A DNA stretch of 64,000 nt, taken from Gammaproteobacteria bacterium. GTDB taxonomy: Bacteria > Pseudomonadota > Gammaproteobacteria > Ga0077536. A program made the translations under genes and the position numbers. Location of the stretch: positions 372,001-436,000 of the forward strand of contig JACKNG010000003.1 in the NCBI GenBank assembly GCA_024235015.1, given 5' to 3'. The notes under the pieces were generated by a model. The model was not told the DNA's origin. It worked only from the letters and a program-made list of their open reading frames with translations, and did no database searches. Below are positions 8,293 to 18,134 of this stretch, one piece after another (positions within the stretch are counted from its first letter, which is position 1; each line of letters begins with the position of its first letter).

Positions 8293-11200
8293 TCAATCGC
8301 CGGCCGGCCGGCGCCGCAACAGGCTCACCGTCACCGCCGGCAGGTAGGTGACGGTGACGAAGGCCGTGCCGAGCAGGCCGAACAGCACGATCGCGCCGAC
8401 GCCGCGGTAGAGCTCGGCGCCGGCGCCGGGCAGGAACACCAGCGGCGCCAGGCCGCACACCGTCGTCACCGTCGACATCGCGATCGGACGCAGCCGCGAG
8501 GCCACCGCCTCGGCCACCGCCGCCACCGGTTCCAGCCCGTCCTCGCGCACGTTGGCCACCGCGCGGTGCACGATCAGGATGGGATTGTTGACCACCGTGC
8601 CCATGAGGATGAGGAAGCCCAGCATGGAGATCATGTCGAAGGGCTGGTGCACGGCGGCGAGGCCGAACGCCGGCAGCAGCGCGCCGCCGGCGTTGAGCAG
8701 GGCGAGGCCGGCGATACCGCCGGCGATGCCGAGCGGGATGGTCGTCATGATCAGCAGGGGGTAGCCCCAGTGGCCGAAGATCGCGGCCAGCAGCAGGTAG
8801 ACGATGACCAGGGCCACGAAGTAGTTGTCGCGCAGCGCGTGGCGCGTCGCTTCGAGCTGGTCGGAGGCGCCGGAGAGGGTGACGCCGACGTCGGCCGGGA
8901 TGCGACCGGCATCGCGCAGCGCACCGACCACCTCGCTGCGCACCCGCTCGACGCCCGTCTCGAGCGCCACCTCGCGCGGCGGGATCACGTGCAGGGTCAC
9001 GGTGCGGCGGCCGTTGACCCGCCTGACCACGCTGGTGTCGACCGTCTCGACCACCGCGGCCACGCTGGCCAGCGGCAGCGCGACGCCGCGCGGGGTGTGC
9101 ACGAGCAGGCCGTCGAGGGCGTCGACGGTGACGGCGTTGCCCTGCTCGCCGTAGAGAAAGATGTCGATCTTGTCGTCGCCGAGAAAGAACTCGTCGGCAT
9201 AGGCGCCGTCGGTCAAGGCGGCCACGGTGAGCCCGAGGTCGCCGGCATCGAGGCCGAGTTCGGCGGCGCGGCGCCAGTCCGGGCGGATCTCGACCAGCGG
9301 CTGTGACAGCGTCAGCGTGGGCGGCTCGGCCTGGATGCGCGGCGCGTCGAAGACTTCCTGGGCCCGCTCGTAGGCGGCCAGCGCGACGTCGTAGATGGCT
9401 TCCAGGCGCGGCCCCGAGACGTCGATGTCGATCGAGCGCGTGCCGCCGTCGTTGCTGGTGATGATGGAGCCGCGCGCGACGAAGGCGCGCATGCCGGGGT
9501 AGCTCTCGAAGTGCGCGGTGAAGGCCTGCATCAGGGGCTCGATGTCGGCCGGGTCGAGCGGCGCGACCACCGCGCGCAGCTGCTGCGGCGCGACCCGCAG
9601 GTTGACGTATTCCAGCGGTGGCAGCGGGGTCGCGCCGTCGACGAAGGCCGCGCGCTCTGCGCCGACCGCCGGCAGCGCCCAGGCGTGCACCCGCGCGGCG
9701 ACGTCGTTCATGACGGCGAGGTTGTAGCCAGGCGGTGCGTTCATGGTGGCGAAGGCCTTGGGTTCCTCGCCCTCCGGCAGGTACTCCGCCGGCGGGGTCA
9801 GCAGGGCGATGACGGCGGCGCTCGCCGCGACGACCGTCGTCGCGCAGAGCCAGCGGCGTGGGCGTCGCGCCAGCATCCAGTCGACCGCCGCCAGCGTCGC
9901 CCGGCGCGCGCGGCCGTGCGCACCCGCGCGACTCTCGATGCCGAGCCAGCCGCCCGCCGTCGGCACCACGGTGATGGCGACCAGCATCGAGACCAGGATC
10001 GAGGACGACACCGCGATGGCGATGTCGGAATAGAGCTGGCCGGCCTCCTCGGCGATGAACACGATCGGCACGAAGACCAGGATGGTGGTGAGGGTCGAGG
10101 CCAGTACCGCCGGCCACACGCGGCGGATGCCGGCGATGGCGGCGGCGCGACGAGCGAGGCCGCGACGGCGTTCGAGCTCGATGCTCTCCAGCACGACGAT
10201 GGAGTTGTCGAGCGTCATGCCGATGGCGAAGGCCACGCCGGCCAGCGAGATGACGTTGATGGTCCGTCCGCAGGCCATGAGGCCGAGGAACGCGGCGATG
10301 GTACACACCGGGATGCCGATGACACCGACCAGGGTCGCGCGCGCCGAGCGCAGGAAGGCGTACATCACCAGCGTCGCCAGCAATGCCCCCAGCACGAGGT
10401 TCTTCCACACGTTGAACAACGAGGCCTCGACGTAGCGCACGTCGTCGGCGACCAGCGCGAGGTTCATGCCGGCCGGCTCGAGGATGTCGCGGTTGATGGC
10501 CGCCACCTCGGCCATCATGGCGCGCTTGATGGCGATGACGTTGGAGCCCTGTTCGCGCTGCACGGCGAGCTGGATGACCGGCTGGCCGTTGACGAAGGAG
10601 TGATCGCGCAGCTCGCGGTGATCGAGCACGATGGTGGCGACCTCGCCCAAGGTGGTGACGGCATCGCCGCGGCGCGCGAGGACGAGGTCGGCGAGGGCTT
10701 CGACGCGGTCGAAGCGCCCGATCGTGCGCAGCAGGTAACGCCGCTTGCCGCCGTCGATCTCGCCACCCGACACGTCGCGGTTGCGTGCCCGCAGGCGCGC
10801 CCGCACGTCCCCGACGCTGAGCCCGCGCTCGGCCAGGCGCGCGGCCTGCAGCAGCACCCTCACCTCGCGCTCGGCGCCGCCGCGCACGTCGACCTGCGAC
10901 ACCCCCGGCACGGTCTCCATGCGCGTGCGCACCTGGTCGTCGATGAAATCGTGCTGCATGTCCATGTCGAGTCCGCGCGGATTGCCGGGCAGCGGCGCGA
11001 CGCGGAAGTACATGAACGAGTTGGACGAGAAGGCGGCGGCGTAGATACGCGGCTGGTCGACGTTCTCGGGGTAGCCGGGCACCTGTGACAGCGCGTTGTT
11101 GACGCGGATGAGCGTCTCGGTGACGTCGATGCCGAACGGGAACTCGAGCTCGATCTCGGCGCGCGAGCTCTCGGCGGTGGCGATGAGGCGCTCGAGGCTC

Positions 11201-11418
11201 GGCACCGTGCGCAGGTACTTCTCCTGCTCGATGAGGATCTCGTGCTCGATGTCCTGTGGCGTCGCGCCCGGCCACTCGGTGCGCACGGTGATGGTGCGCA
11301 CCTCGAGGTCGGGGATCATCTGCACCGGGATGCGCAGGGCCGCGGCCAGGCCGAGCACGGTGACGATGAGCGTCGCCACCGTGACCACCAGGCCGTTCCT
11401 GACCAGTCCCTCGAACAT
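8293..11418 (-). CDS. RND efflux transporter, HAE1/AcrB-like inner-membrane pump
   Basis: A 1041-residue resistance-nodulation-division permease. It has an N-terminal helix, two large periplasmic porter domains and two bundles of transmembrane helices. Visible marks are the N-terminal IPVQMIPDLEVRTITVRTEWPGA region typed in shortened form here, GMTLDNSIVVLESIELER in the fourth helix region (the Asp in the proton relay), and the second-half GTVVNNPILIVHRA segment. It uses proton influx to export hydrophobic compounds through a tripartite complex. It is cotranscribed with its adaptor gene, 16 bp upstream. No outer-membrane TolC-like factor is present nearby, so it probably borrows one encoded elsewhere. 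Length and architecture are normal for HAE1; the divergent sequence makes substrate prediction unsafe. Confidence 0.93.
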   Translation of the reverse strand: MFEGLVRNGLVVTVATLIVTVLGLAAALRIPVQMIPDLEVRTITVRTEWPGATPQDIEHEILIEQEKYLRTVPSLERLIATAESSRAEIELEFPFGIDVTETLIRVNNALSQVPGYPENVDQPRIYAAAFSSNSFMYFRVAPLPGNPRGLDMDMQHDFIDDQVRTRMETVPGVSQVDVRGGAEREVRVLLQAARLAERGLSVGDVRARLRARNRDVSGGEIDGGKRRYLLRTIGRFDRVEALADLVLARRGDAVTTLGEVATIVLDHRELRDHSFVNGQPVIQLAVQREQGSNVIAIKRAMMAEVAAINRDILEPAGMNLALVADDVRYVEASLFNVWKNLVLGALLATLVMYAFLRSARATLVGVIGIPVCTIAAFLGLMACGRTINVISLAGVAFAIGMTLDNSIVVLESIELERRRGLARRAAAIAGIRRVWPAVLASTLTTILVFVPIVFIAEEAGQLYSDIAIAVSSSILVSMLVAITVVPTAGGWLGIESRAGAHGRARRATLAAVDWMLARRPRRWLCATTVVAASAAVIALLTPPAEYLPEGEEPKAFATMNAPPGYNLAVMNDVAARVHAWALPAVGAERAAFVDGATPLPPLEYVNLRVAPQQLRAVVAPLDPADIEPLMQAFTAHFESYPGMRAFVARGSIITSNDGGTRSIDIDVSGPRLEAIYDVALAAYERAQEVFDAPRIQAEPPTLTLSQPLVEIRPDWRRAAELGLDAGDLGLTVAALTDGAYADEFFLGDDKIDIFLYGEQGNAVTVDALDGLLVHTPRGVALPLASVAAVVETVDTSVVRRVNGRRTVTLHVIPPREVALETGVERVRSEVVGALRDAGRIPADVGVTLSGASDQLEATRHALRDNYFVALVIVYLLLAAIFGHWGYPLLIMTTIPLGIAGGIAGLALLNAGGALLPAFGLAAVHQPFDMISMLGFLILMGTVVNNPILIVHRAVANVREDGLEPVAAVAEAVASRLRPIAMSTVTTVCGLAPLVFLPGAGAELYRGVGAIVLFGLLGTAFVTVTYLPAVTVSLLRRRPAGD

Positions 11419-11434
11419 GTTCAGGCGCGCGGAC

Positions 11435-12508
11435 TCAGGGCGGCGCGCGCGGCGTCACGGCCTGGCCTTCGCGCAGGCGTTCGTTGCCCTCCACCACCAC
11501 CTCGGCATCGGCAGCGAGACCAGCGCTCAGCGCGATGCGCCCGGCGGCCGCGGGGCCGAGCGTCACCGCGCGCTCGTACACGCGCGCTTCGCCGCCGTCG
11601 CGCACGACCTCCCACACCGTGATGCGGCCGTCGGGGTAGCGCAGCACGGCATCGCGCGGCACCACCACCGCGCTGCCGCCGGCGGCGAGTTCGAGAGTCG
11701 CACGCGCCGACATGCCGGGGATCAGGGTGAGCTCGTCGGCGTCGATCCGGGTCAGGAGGAGAAAGGTCCGCGACGTCGCGTCGCTCAGCGGCACGCGCCC
11801 GACCACGCGCCCGCGCAGCACCCGGCCGGGTTCGGCGTCGAGGCGCACGGCCACCGCGGTGGCCGCGTCGATGCGCCCGTACCAGGCCTGCGGCACGGCG
11901 AAATCGATGCGCAGGTCGTCGGTCGCGACCAGCTCGAGCACCGCGCTGCCGGGTTCGACCCATTCGCCGGCGTTGTGCAGCTTGCGGCTGACGGCACCAC
12001 TGAACGGCGCGCGCAGGACGTGCCGTGCGAGCAGGGCCTGCTCGCGACGCGCGTCGGCTTCGCGGTGCTCGAGGGTGGCGGCGTCGAGTTCGACTTCGGC
12101 ACGGCGCGCGCGCAGCTCGGTCTCGGGGATGGTGCGCTCGGCGGCCAGGCGCTCGGCCTCGGCCAGGCGGCGCCGCGCGTCGGCCAGTTCGGCCGCCGCG
12201 GCGCGCGTCGCGGCCCGCGCCGCGGCGAGGGCGATGGCGGCCAGTTCGTCGTCGAGCCTGAGCAGCACCGCGCCGGCCGCCACGCGATCGCCGACCTCGA
12301 CGTCCATCGCTGCCACCCAACCGGCGACTTCGGTCGACAGGCGCGACACGCGCGGCGCGACCACGCTGCCGGTGACGGTGAGCTGTTCCGTCACGGGTTC
12401 GACGCTCGCCCGCGACACCGTCACGGCCGGGCCCGCCGCGTACGCGGCCGCGGCCGCGGCGCAGGCGCACGCCACGACCAGGCGCAGGAGTGACCGGTAC
12501 GCAGGCAT
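11435..12508 (-). CDS. RND efflux periplasmic adaptor (membrane fusion protein)
   Basis: A 357-residue periplasmic adaptor. After a signal peptide (MPAYRSLLRLVVACACAAAA, cleaved near AYAAG) come the beta-barrel and lipoyl half-motif GWVAAMDVEVGDRVAAGAVL, an alpha-helical hairpin rich in Ala, Arg and Glu (about residues 80-150), the second lipoyl half LRAPFSGAVSRKLHNAGEWV and the C-terminal membrane-proximal domain. Such adaptors bridge the RND pump and an outer-membrane channel. The start at 12508 is chosen because it begins a clean signal peptide; the frame extends 13 codons further but adds a non-signal stretch. It is the first gene of the two-gene operon with the RND pump, 16 bp apart. Confidence 0.9.
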   Translation of the reverse strand: MPAYRSLLRLVVACACAAAAAAYAAGPAVTVSRASVEPVTEQLTVTGSVVAPRVSRLSTEVAGWVAAMDVEVGDRVAAGAVLLRLDDELAAIALAAARAATRAAAAELADARRRLAEAERLAAERTIPETELRARRAEVELDAATLEHREADARREQALLARHVLRAPFSGAVSRKLHNAGEWVEPGSAVLELVATDDLRIDFAVPQAWYGRIDAATAVAVRLDAEPGRVLRGRVVGRVPLSDATSRTFLLLTRIDADELTLIPGMSARATLELAAGGSAVVVPRDAVLRYPDGRITVWEVVRDGGEARVYERAVTLGPAAAGRIALSAGLAADAEVVVEGNERLREGQAVTPRAPP

Positions 12509-12603
12509 GCCGGGACGATACCAGAGCGTGCGGCCGGCGGCTGTCACGTTGCGCCGGCCCGGGACGTCTAGGGAGGCAAAGCCCTGCGCCGGAGTATCGC
12601 CCC

Positions 12604-13023
12604 ATGACCCGCATCCTCACCGCCCTGCTCGCCGTTCTCTACCTCGGCAACGGCCTTGCCATGCTGAGCGCACCGGCGGCGTGGTACGCCGCCGTGCCCG
12701 GGGTCGCGGCGAGTGGCCCCTACAACGACCACTTCGTGCGCGACATCGGCCTGGCCTACCTGCTGGCCGGCGGCGCGTTCGCCTGGGCCCTGCGCAGACC
12801 GAGACACCTGGCGGCCTGCGCCATCGTCGGCAGCGCCTGGCCGGCCCTGCACGCCCTGGTCCACCTGGCCGAGTGGCTGCACCACGGTCTGCCGCCGGCG
12901 CGCATCCTGCTCGCCGACGGCCTCGGCGTGCTCGCCCCCGCCCTGCTCGGCCTCGCGCTCGCCGCCTGGGCGGCGCGCACGCCGGGGATCGTCGCCAACC
13001 CACGAGGAGAGACACCATGCTGA
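12604..13023 (+). CDS. Small four-helix membrane protein of unknown function
   Basis: A 139-residue hydrophobic protein with about four predicted transmembrane segments (near residues 4-24, 45-65, 71-95 and 105-128). Conserved-looking points are the N-terminal YLGNGLAMLSAP, the polar GPYNDHFVRDIGLAYL between helices 1 and 2, and a HALVHLAEWLHH stretch. This pattern resembles small uncharacterised inner-membrane proteins of proteobacteria; no enzymatic motif is present. The ATG at 12604 has GGAG about 12 bases upstream. Its end overlaps the start of the AhpD-like gene by 7 bp (ATGCTGA), so the two are translationally coupled and probably act in one process. It is divergent from the RND adaptor gene. 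Function unknown. Confidence 0.75.
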   Translation: MTRILTALLAVLYLGNGLAMLSAPAAWYAAVPGVAASGPYNDHFVRDIGLAYLLAGGAFAWALRRPRHLAACAIVGSAWPALHALVHLAEWLHHGLPPARILLADGLGVLAPALLGLALAAWAARTPGIVANPRGETPC

Positions 13024-13574
13024 ACCGCTTCCTGCACGCCCGCATCCGCGCCTTCGAACACCGTTACGGCTACGACGGCGGCTACATGCACGAACTGGCC
13101 GATCTCGACCGCGCCGGCTTCCTGCGTTTCATGCGCACCAGCAGCGGGCTCGGCCAGCATGCCGGCTGCCTGCCGCCGGCCGCGTTCTTCGCCGCCAGGC
13201 TCGCCGCCGTGATGCACGAGGACTGCGGGCCGTGCGCCCAGCTCGTCGTCGACATGGCGCTCGCAGCCGGTGTCGCGCCGGCGACGCTGGCAGCGCTGGT
13301 CGGTGGCCGCCCGGGCGAGGCCGACGCCGATGCCGCGCTGGCCTTCCGCTTCGCCATCGCGCTACTCGGCGTCACCCCGGAACTCGACGCACTGCGCGAC
13401 GCCGCGACCACGCGCTTCGGCGCAGCCGGCCCGGCCGACCTCGGCCTGGCCGTCGTCAGCGCCCGTATCTACCCGGTGCTCAAGCGCGCCATGGGGCATG
13501 CCCATGCGTGCCAGCGGCTGCGCGTCGGCAGCGGCGACATCGTGCCCGGGCTGGCTGCACGGGCACCGGCCTGA
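13017..13574 (+). CDS. AhpD/carboxymuconolactone-decarboxylase-like protein
   Basis: A 185-residue all-helical protein. The key segment HEDCGPCAQLVVDMALAAGV at residues 68-87 carries a CxxC pair (Cys70, Cys73) in the position of the redox-active CxxC of AhpD-like CMD proteins. It is expected to be a cytoplasmic thiol oxidoreductase or peroxide-reducing accessory protein, but the partner is unknown. The ATG at 13017 has GAGGAGA upstream and overlaps the preceding membrane-protein gene. A long in-frame extension upstream is only a high-GC open frame across the antisense of the adaptor gene. Family call is moderately sure; the biochemical role is inference. Confidence 0.7.
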   Translation: MLNRFLHARIRAFEHRYGYDGGYMHELADLDRAGFLRFMRTSSGLGQHAGCLPPAAFFAARLAAVMHEDCGPCAQLVVDMALAAGVAPATLAALVGGRPGEADADAALAFRFAIALLGVTPELDALRDAATTRFGAAGPADLGLAVVSARIYPVLKRAMGHAHACQRLRVGSGDIVPGLAARAPA

Positions 13575-13596
13575 CCCCGGCTGCCCCCTGGCTGGC

Positions 13597-13609
13597 GGTG
13601 TCTGACACC
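13597..13609. repeat. REP-like palindrome GGTGTCTGACACC
   Basis: A perfect inverted repeat of GGTGTC and GACACC around a central T, with C and G extending the arms on the two sides. It lies 22 bp after the AhpD-like gene and about 90 bp before the crotonase gene. The same core recurs at 19552, 28041, 54522 and 54565, with degenerate copies at 28153 and 38867. There is no T-run after it, so it is not a standard intrinsic terminator. Confidence 0.75.
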
Positions 13610-13699
13610 GAAGGTCCCGCGGGGTATGTCGTTGATTCTGCCGCTCGCGGTCGCCGCGCGTTATGCTGCGCAGCCCGTTCTGCCCGTGAGCCCGATGCC

Positions 13700-14368
13700 A
13701 TGCGCGATCGTCTCCACTACGCCCTCGATGGCGAGGTCGCCGTGCTGACCATGGACGACGGCAAGGCCAACGCGGCCGGCTTCGCCATGCTCGAAGCGCT
13801 CGACACGGGCCTCCAGCGCGCCCGCGACGAGGCCCGCGCCGTGGTCCTCGCGGGTCGCCCGGGGGTGTTCTGCGGCGGCTTCGACCTCGGCGTCATCCGC
13901 GCCGGCGACGACGCCGTGGTCGAACGCCTGGTCACCGCCGGCGCACGGCTGTTGATGCGCCTCTACGGCCATCCGCAACCGGTGGTGCTGGCCGTCACCG
14001 GCCACGCCGTCGCCCTCGGCGGTTTCCTGTTGCTCGCCGCGGACTACCGCTACGGCGCCGACGGCGACTACCGCGTGGGGCTCAACGAGACCGCCATCGG
14101 CCTGCGCTTACCGGTGTTCGGCTTCGAACTCATCGGCGCGCGCGTGGCGAGCGACTGGCGTTCACGGGTGACCCTGGGCGCCGAGCTGTTCGCGCCGGCG
14201 GCGGCCTGTACTGCCGGCTTTCTCGACGCGATCGTCGCCGACCCGCGGGCGGCGGCCATCGAACGCGCCCGCGCCCTGGCCGCCTACGACGCCGCCACGT
14301 ATGCCTTCAACAAGCATGGCCTGCGCGCGGCGCTGATCGGGCGGGTACTCGCCAGCCTGCCGGCCTGA
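13700..14368 (+). CDS. Enoyl-CoA hydratase/isomerase (crotonase) family protein, short form
   Basis: A 222-residue crotonase-fold protein, shorter than the usual 255 to 265. It keeps the oxyanion-hole strands VFCGGFDLGVI and AVALGGFLLLAADYRYG, but lacks the two catalytic glutamates of canonical enoyl-CoA hydratases (ALGGF in place of GGG-x-E; the second site reads GLNETAIGL). It is therefore more likely an isomerase, hydrolase or inactive homologue acting on acyl-CoA thioesters. The ATG at 13700 gives MRDRLHYALDGEVAVLTMDD, a normal crotonase start; an extended frame upstream is spurious. A TATGCT box lies 35 bp upstream, without a good -35. The gene stands alone between a REP-like palindrome and the tandem-repeat gene on the other strand. 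Confidence 0.85.
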   Translation: MRDRLHYALDGEVAVLTMDDGKANAAGFAMLEALDTGLQRARDEARAVVLAGRPGVFCGGFDLGVIRAGDDAVVERLVTAGARLLMRLYGHPQPVVLAVTGHAVALGGFLLLAADYRYGADGDYRVGLNETAIGLRLPVFGFELIGARVASDWRSRVTLGAELFAPAAACTAGFLDAIVADPRAAAIERARALAAYDAATYAFNKHGLRAALIGRVLASLPA

Positions 14369-14420
14369 GCGCGGTCCGCCGGCGCGGGCTCACCTGCCCC
14401 CGGCAGAGGCGCGCGGCGGC

Positions 14421-15032
14421 TCACTCGCCCGCGATCGACGCCCGCCGGGCGCGTCGCTCGGCCTGCTTTGCCGCCCGCTCCTCGTCACTCATCGCCTCCC
14501 AGCGTGCGCGCCGCTCGGCCTGCTTCGCCGCCCGCTCCTCGTCGCTCATGGCTTCCCAGCGTGCACGACGCTCGGCCTTGTGCGCCGCGCGCTCCTCGTC
14601 GCTCATCGCCTCCCAGCGTGCGCGACGCTCGGCCTTGTGCGCTGCCCGCTCCTCGTCGCTCATCGCTTCCCAGTGCGCGCGACGCTCGGCCTTGTGCGCC
14701 GCCCGCTCCTCGTCACTCATCGCTTCCCAGTGCGCGCGGCGTTCGGCCTTGTGCGCCGCCCGCTCCTCGTCGCTCATGGCCTCCCAGCGTGCACGGCGCT
14801 CGGCCTTGTGCGCCGCCCGCTCCTCGTCGCTCATGGCCTCCCAGCGTGCACGGCGCTCGGACGGCTTGGTCGCGCGTTCCGCCGCGCCCAGGTTCGACCC
14901 GTCGACGGACGTGGCGGCGGCACTGTCCGCGGCCAGGGTCGGTAGCGCGACACCGGCGAGCAGCAGGATGCTGGCCAGGATCGGTGCACAACGCGGCAGG
15001 GCAGGCCGGGACGAAGTTCTGGTGTGGGGCAT
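14421..15032 (-). CDS. Exported protein of seven 19-residue tandem repeats
   Basis: A 203-residue protein. Residues 1 to about 34 form a signal peptide (positively charged start, hydrophobic core ILASILLLAGVALPTLA, cleavage near LAADS). After a 24-residue linker the protein consists of seven nearly identical 19-residue units of the form ERRARWEAMSDEERAAHKA, plus a partial eighth, ending ASIAGE. Units 6 and 7 have AAKQA in place of AAHKA; units 3 and 4 have AHW for ARW. The repeats are highly charged, probably helical, with one Trp each. The start at 15032 follows GAGGAA. I do not recognise the family; the pattern suggests a periplasmic alpha-helical binding or chaperone-like protein, but that is speculation. 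Confidence 0.8.
   Translation of the reverse strand: MPHTRTSSRPALPRCAPILASILLLAGVALPTLAADSAAATSVDGSNLGAAERATKPSERRARWEAMSDEERAAHKAERRARWEAMSDEERAAHKAERRAHWEAMSDEERAAHKAERRAHWEAMSDEERAAHKAERRARWEAMSDEERAAHKAERRARWEAMSDEERAAKQAERRARWEAMSDEERAAKQAERRARRASIAGE
14424..14858 (-). repeat. 57-bp in-frame tandem repeat array (7 copies plus partial)
   Basis: Seven complete 57-bp units, 19 codons each, plus a 36-bp partial copy inside the exported repeat protein. The units are almost identical at DNA level, with third-position and a few codon changes (CAC or CGC in the unit, AAGCAGGCC in the last two), which indicates recent expansion by slippage or recombination. Copy number is likely to vary between strains. 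Confidence 0.92.
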
Positions 15033-15179
15033 GTTCGTGTTCCTCGACAGATGGGGTTCGAGGACCAGCCTGGACCCGCTCCGCGCAGCGAAGATGGCCA
15101 CAATGCGCAGCGATCGTGGATTTCGCCGCACCCGCGCGGCGGCGCGTACACTGAGGCCCCCCACTGACGAGGAAAGCCC

Positions 15180-16358
15180 ATGAGCAGCCGTTTCGCCGCC
15201 CTTGCCGACGACATCCTGGCCAGCGCCGTCGCCCGCGCCGGCGGCACCCCCGGGGTGGTCGCCGTCGCTACCGATCGCGAGGGCGATTTCTACGCCGGCG
15301 CCGCCGGTGTGCGTCAGCTCGGCGCCGACCAGCCCATGACCACGGACAGCGTGATGCTGCTCGCCTCCTGTACCAAGGCGGTGACCGGCGTCGCCGTCAT
15401 GCAGTGCGTGGAGGAAGGCCTGCTCGATCTCGACCGCCCGGCGCGTGAGTACACGCCCGAACTCGGCGCCATCGAAGTGCTGGACGGTTTCGCGCCCGAC
15501 GGCGAGCCGCGCACGCGCAAGCCGCGCCGCGAGGTCACCCTGCGCGACCTGCTGCTGCACGTGTCCGGCTTCGGCTACGACTTCTTCAGCGAGGACCTGC
15601 GGCGCTACCGCGTCGCGCGCGACGTGCCCGACACCCTGTCGTGCACCTTCGGTTCGATCCAGGACGTGCTGCTGCACGACCCGGGCGCGCGCTGGACCTA
15701 CGGCTGCGGCATCGACTGGGCCGGGCGCGCGGTCGAGGCGGTGCGCGGCCAGCGCCTCGGCGAAGTCTTCGCCGAACGCATCTTCGCGCCGCTCGACATG
15801 CACGACATCGCCTTCGAGATGAACGCCGACATGCTCGCGCGGCGCGCCGCCATCCACCTGCGCGCACCCGATGGCCAGCTCGCCGCGGCGCCCGATCTCA
15901 TGCTGCCGCAATCACCCGAGATGCACATGGGCGGCGCCGCGCTGTACGCCTCGATCGGCGAATACACGAAGTTCATCCGCATGATCCTGAACGACGGCCA
16001 GGGGCCGCAGGGCCGCGTGCTCGCCGCCGACACCGTCACCGCGATGGCGGCCAACGGCCTCGGCGCGATCAAGTGCAGCCCGTGGGTGACCTCCAACCCG
16101 CAATTCGCCAACAGCGGCGACTTCTTCCCCGGCCTCTCGAAATCCTGGGGCCTGACCTTCCAGATCGTCGACGGGGACGCCCCCACCGGCCGCCCGGCCG
16201 GCAGCCTGTCCTGGGCCGGGCTGGCCAACACCTACTACTGGATCGATCGCAGGAACGGCCTCGGCGGTATCTGGAGCAGCCAGGTGCTGCCCTTCCAGGA
16301 CGTCGGCTGCTACCCGGGCTTCGTCGATTTCGAAACCGCGGTCTACCGTTACCGCTGA
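15180..16358 (+). CDS. Beta-lactamase-related serine hydrolase (class C/esterase-like)
   Basis: A 392-residue serine hydrolase of the beta-lactamase/DD-peptidase fold. The SxxK motif is Ser63-Cys-Thr-Lys66 in LLASCTKAVTG. The Tyr motif lies in WTYGCGIDWAGRAVE near residue 180, where the usual YxN reads YGC, as in some esterase-type members. The conserved region SWAGLANTYYWIDRRNGLGG lies near the C-terminus. No signal peptide is visible, so a cytoplasmic esterase or lactone hydrolase is more likely than a periplasmic beta-lactamase (inference). The ATG at 15180 follows GAGGAAA. Its 3' end overlaps the convergent DUF6491 gene by 10 bp. Substrate unknown; the fold assignment is secure. Confidence 0.88.
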   Translation: MSSRFAALADDILASAVARAGGTPGVVAVATDREGDFYAGAAGVRQLGADQPMTTDSVMLLASCTKAVTGVAVMQCVEEGLLDLDRPAREYTPELGAIEVLDGFAPDGEPRTRKPRREVTLRDLLLHVSGFGYDFFSEDLRRYRVARDVPDTLSCTFGSIQDVLLHDPGARWTYGCGIDWAGRAVEAVRGQRLGEVFAERIFAPLDMHDIAFEMNADMLARRAAIHLRAPDGQLAAAPDLMLPQSPEMHMGGAALYASIGEYTKFIRMILNDGQGPQGRVLAADTVTAMAANGLGAIKCSPWVTSNPQFANSGDFFPGLSKSWGLTFQIVDGDAPTGRPAGSLSWAGLANTYYWIDRRNGLGGIWSSQVLPFQDVGCYPGFVDFETAVYRYR

Positions 16359-16783
16359 GGAGTCGCGTCGCCGGCGGGTGCGCGGCGTTCCAGGCGTAAG
16401 AACGCGCCCAGCCCGCAGGCGCGCCCGCGCATCCCGAACGCCAACGGCAGGCCGCTGTCGATGGCGCGCACCCAGTCGACATCGCACAGCCGCCCGTTGC
16501 GGCTGTCGATGCGCAGCGCGTCGTGATGCGACAGGCCGCGGCAGGGCCGCGGCAGCACGTTGAGGTAATGGGTGTCGACGCCGAGCCGGAACAGGATGTG
16601 GCGGTCGTCGATGATGCGGGTGTGATCGAGCGCGGCGAGCGAGATGCAGCGTACGCGCTCGCCGGTCGGCGCGAACGCGGCCTCGATGCGCGCCAGGCGC
16701 TCGGCCGGGCCCTCTGCCGCGCAGGGCGGCGCCAGGATCAGCAACGCTGCCGCGATGACGAAAGCTTCACACCTGCCGGCCAT
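16349..16783 (-). CDS. DUF6491-like exported protein
   Basis: A 144-residue protein with a signal peptide (hydrophobic VIAAALLILAPPCAA, cleavage near AAEG). The mature part contains CISLAALDHTRIIDDRHILF, then YLNVLPRPCRGLSHHDALR, and a Cys in GRLCDVDWVRA. This pattern matches, from memory, the DUF6491 family of small periplasmic proteins found in Xanthomonadales and alphaproteobacteria; its function is unknown. The cysteines could form disulfides in the periplasm. It is convergent with, and overlaps, the serine hydrolase gene at their 3' ends. It lies downstream of the FIST gene on the same strand, 53 bp away, and may share its transcript. Confidence 0.7.
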   Translation of the reverse strand: MAGRCEAFVIAAALLILAPPCAAEGPAERLARIEAAFAPTGERVRCISLAALDHTRIIDDRHILFRLGVDTHYLNVLPRPCRGLSHHDALRIDSRNGRLCDVDWVRAIDSGLPLAFGMRGRACGLGAFLRLERRAPAGDATPQR

Positions 16784-16836
16784 GGTCGTTCACCGTCGAG
16801 GTTCGCAATCTGCGTTACCCGCGCCGGGCGGGCGGT

Positions 16837-18009
<1,173 letters not shown>

Positions 18010-18095
18010 GGCCAGGATGCCTCGTCGCCGGGTCAGTCCACAGGCTGCAACGGGCGCTCGCGGCGGTCAATGGCGGCCACCCGCGATGCGCTCCG

Positions 18096-18101
18096 TATAA
18101 T
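18096..18101 (+). promoter_or_regulatory. Likely -10 element TATAAT upstream of the FAD-linked oxidase
   Basis: A perfect TATAAT lies 34 bp before the ATG at 18135, in an otherwise GC-rich gap between divergent genes. The matching -35 position is GC-rich and does not resemble TTGACA, so expression would need an activator or is weak. Prediction only. Confidence 0.4.
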
Positions 18102-18134
18102 GCGGCGACTTCAACCGCCGACCACGGACCCGAC

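Noticed and set aside
7355..11275. A 1306-codon minus-strand frame in another phase of the RND pump and SDR region
   Set aside because: It overlaps the true RND frame and crosses a gene on the other strand; the product is Arg/Pro-rich noise.
14424..14858. CRISPR array
   Set aside because: Units are contiguous 57-bp copies with no spacers and stay in frame within a signal-peptide protein.
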